Origin: JBHEMK01 sp046262635 | Lineage (GTDB): Bacteria; Actinomycetota; Thermoleophilia; Gaiellales; Gaiellaceae | NCBI GenBank assembly: GCA_046262635.1 | Contig: JBHEMK010000031.1 | Span: forward strand, 1 to 6,732 | Direction: 5' to 3' | DNA length: 6,732 nt | In this document: positions 5,085 to 6,732 of the stretch, piece after piece | How positions within the stretch are numbered: position 1 is the stretch's first letter | Layout of the letters: each line of letters opens with the position of its first letter | The notes under the pieces: generated by a model | Databases searched by the model: none | Seen by the model: only the letters and a program-made list of their open reading frames with translations | Told to the model about the DNA's origin: nothing | Program-made: the position numbers and the translations under genes

Positions 5085-6014
5085 TCACTCGTAGGTCGAG
5101 AACGTGTCGGCGAGGCCCTGCTCGAGCTCAACCTGGGGCCTCCAGTCCAACTCGCTGCGCAGGCGAGAGGAGTCGAGCGCACTTCGCTTCAACTCGCCTT
5201 CACGCAGTGGTTCGAAGGTCGGTTCGATCGAAGTCCCCGCCACCGCCTGGAGCGCGTCCAGGAGCTGGAGCACGGTGCTCTCCCTGCCGGTGCCGACGTT
5301 GAACGTCCCCGCCCTGGCGCCCTCGGCCGCCGCGGCGAAGGCGTTGGAGACGTCGGAGACGTGGATGTAGTCACGCGTCTGCTTGCCGTCGCCGTAGACG
5401 GTCGGGCGCTCGCCCCGGCGCAGGCGATCGCTGAAGATGGCGACGACTCCTGCCTCGCCGTACGGTGTCTGACGGGCCCCGTACACGTTGCCGAGCCGCA
5501 GCACCACGTTGGGAATGCCGTGCAGCCGGCCCCAGGTGGCAACGTAGGCCTCCCCCGCGAGCTTCGACGCGCCGTACGGCGCGATCGGCTCGGGAAAAAA
5601 ATCATCCTCGCCGGTGGGAACGGGCGCGTCGTCGCCGTAGAGGGCTCCCCCGGTGGATGCGAAGACCACCGGGGCGCTGTGGTCGGCCGCGGCTTGGAGG
5701 ACGTTGAAGGTGCCTTTGACGTTGACATCGAGATCGCGGTCCGGCGTCCGAACCGAGACGGTCACGCTCGACTGCGCGCCGAGGTGGCAGATCACGGTCG
5801 GCCGGAATTGCCTGAAGAGTCGACGGGTCGACTCGGGGTCGACGATGTCAATCTCCTCGAAGCGCGCGCCGTCCGGAATGTTGTCGCGCCTGCCGGTGGA
5901 GAGGTCGTCCAGGGCGACGACCTCATAGCCGGCCGTCAGAAATCGATCGCAGACGTGCGAGCCGATGAAGCCTGCACCCCCGGTCACGACCGCTCGCCCG
6001 CCCTCCCACGCCAC
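5085..6014 (-). CDS. NAD-dependent epimerase/dehydratase, UDP-glucose 4-epimerase-like
   Basis: A 309-residue extended short-chain dehydrogenase. The Rossmann dinucleotide site is VVTGGAGFIGSH (9-20). An acidic residue at the end of the second strand (D36 in VALDDLSTG) favours NAD(H). The DIVD segment (56-59) and HLGAQSSV (78-85) are typical of nucleotide-sugar enzymes. The catalytic set is the VFASTGGALYG block (117-127) and the YxxxK pair Y147 and K151 in PYGASK. Substrate-binding LRLGNVYG (172-179) and VYGDGKQTRDYIHVSD (206-221) follow. It should act on UDP- or other NDP-sugars in the cytoplasm; the exact sugar cannot be told from sequence. GTG at 6014 is supported by GGAAGGA 8 nt upstream. 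It lies 108 nt downstream of another SDR gene on the same strand and converges on lysS. A seven-T run codes F139-F140. Confidence 0.9.
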   Translation of the reverse strand: MAWEGGRAVVTGGAGFIGSHVCDRFLTAGYEVVALDDLSTGRRDNIPDGARFEEIDIVDPESTRRLFRQFRPTVICHLGAQSSVTVSVRTPDRDLDVNVKGTFNVLQAAADHSAPVVFASTGGALYGDDAPVPTGEDDFFPEPIAPYGASKLAGEAYVATWGRLHGIPNVVLRLGNVYGARQTPYGEAGVVAIFSDRLRRGERPTVYGDGKQTRDYIHVSDVSNAFAAAAEGARAGTFNVGTGRESTVLQLLDALQAVAGTSIEPTFEPLREGELKRSALDSSRLRSELDWRPQVELEQGLADTFSTYE

Positions 6015-6022
6015 GCGGTGGA

Positions 6023-6029
6023 TCCTTCC
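6023..6029 (-). promoter_or_regulatory. Shine-Dalgarno of the epimerase gene
   Basis: GGAAGGA on the minus strand ends 8 nt before the GTG at 6014-6012 and decides that start. No convincing promoter is visible in the 6015-6122 gap, so co-transcription with the upstream epimerase gene is likely. Confidence 0.65.
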
Positions 6030-6122
6030 ACAGAAACGCGAGGAACGGTAGTTCGCCCCGAGGTCGGTCAGCCTTCGTGGGCGACGCAGCCCGGACCTGC
6101 CGCGCGCCGGCGGCGAGCCCTG

Positions 6123-6732
6123 CTATGCCGTCTCGACGAGGACGGGCGCGCTGCGGGCGTACTCGATCACGTCGGCGATGATCTGGTCGAGTAGGCGCGA
6201 TGGCTCCCACCCGATCGCGTCCCGCACCTTCGAGATCGAGGGGATGCGGTGCAACATGTCTTCGATCCCTTGGCCGTAGACCTCGTCATACGGGACGAAG
6301 TGGAGCTCCGAGTACGAGCCGGTCGCCTTCTTGATCCGGTCGGAGAGGTCGAGGATGCGGATCCGCTCCTGTGAACCGACGTTGTAGATCTCGCCGCTCG
6401 TTTCCCCGGACTCCATCAGCCCCTTGAGCGCGCGGATCGTGTCGTAGACGTGGCAGAAGCAGCGGGTCTGCGTCCCGTCGCCGTGGATCTCGAGCGGACG
6501 GCCGGCGAGTGCTGCGTGGATGAAGCGCGGGACGACCATCCCGTACTGCCCGCTCTGGCGCGGGCCGACCGTGTTGAAGAGCCGGACGATGACCGCGTCG
6601 AGGCCACGCTCCTGGTGGTAGGCCAGCGCGAGAAACTCGTCCATCGCCTTCGAGTCGGCGTAGGCCCAGCGTCGCTGCGTCGTTGGACCGTAGATCCTGC
6701 GCGCCTGCTCGTCGAGCGGCTCCTCCTCACGG
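6123..6732 (-). CDS. NAD-dependent epimerase/dehydratase, C-terminal part
   Basis: The reading frame is open from the window edge (first full codon at 6731) to TAG at 6125-6123, giving 202 visible residues. It lacks its N-terminal Rossmann glycine motif, which must lie beyond the edge. The catalytic YxxxK pair is visible in RRWAYADSKAMDEFLALAYH. It is followed by IVRLFNTVGPRQSGQYGMVV, the substrate-loop block IHGDGTQTRCFCHVYDTIRA, YNVGSQERIRILDLSDRI, and a C-terminal IGWEPSRLLDQIIADVIEY. These blocks mark an extended SDR of the UDP-glucose 4-epimerase/UDP-sugar dehydratase group. The QTRCFCHV form differs from QTRDYIHV in the downstream neighbour, so the two are not recent duplicates and probably use different sugars. 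An internal ATG at 6644 is not the true start because conserved sequence, including the catalytic tyrosine, lies upstream of it. Confidence 0.88.
   Translation of the reverse strand, partial: REEEPLDEQARRIYGPTTQRRWAYADSKAMDEFLALAYHQERGLDAVIVRLFNTVGPRQSGQYGMVVPRFIHAALAGRPLEIHGDGTQTRCFCHVYDTIRALKGLMESGETSGEIYNVGSQERIRILDLSDRIKKATGSYSELHFVPYDEVYGQGIEDMLHRIPSISKVRDAIGWEPSRLLDQIIADVIEYARSAPVLVETA

Noticed and set aside
4894..5094. A 66-codon + strand frame from ATG in the lysS-epimerase gap
   Set aside because: No recognisable domain, only a weak ribosome-binding site, and its end overlaps the epimerase 3' end on the other strand. Its G/C-rich third positions are expected in any open frame in this DNA.

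Overview
The window is GC-rich chromosomal DNA with strongly G/C-ending codons, some GTG/TTG starts and two probable leaderless promoters. This fits a high-GC actinobacterium. Protein flavour (the PPOX-type protein, the LysRS, the -10 boxes just before ATG) suggests a Thermoleophilia-like lineage, but that placement is an inference.

Left part (1-1858). The C-terminal end of a type III pantothenate kinase (coaX, + strand) enters the window. Its stop codon overlaps that of a convergent gene for a pyridoxamine-phosphate-oxidase-like flavin-binding protein. That gene is readable along its whole length only if four small indels are corrected. It follows the tRNA-dihydrouridine synthase gene dusB on the minus strand, with overlapping stop and start codons (TTGA).

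Centre (1859-4831). dusB diverges from greA, a transcript-cleavage factor. greA has a good sigma70-type promoter, a GC-rich hairpin with a short T run in its leader, and a strong Shine-Dalgarno. Next, on the same strand, come a CpsB/YwqE-type PHP-domain tyrosine phosphatase and lysS (class II lysyl-tRNA synthetase). Each has a TAGNCT box exactly 8 nt before its ATG and no Shine-Dalgarno. The lysS box contains the stop codon of the phosphatase gene. coaX, dusB, greA and lysS often lie near one another in bacteria; the phosphatase looks like a lineage-specific insertion into that housekeeping cluster.

Right part (4832-6732). A non-coding stretch of about 250 nt with two back-to-back hairpins separates lysS from two convergent minus-strand genes. 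Both encode extended-SDR nucleotide-sugar epimerases/dehydratases; the upstream one is cut by the window edge. With the CpsB-type phosphatase they suggest that surface-polysaccharide functions adjoin the housekeeping genes.

I see no mobile element, CRISPR array, tRNA or rRNA, and no convincing novel system. The most interesting items are the multiply frameshifted PPOX-like gene, the attenuator-like greA leader, and the paired leaderless promoters.
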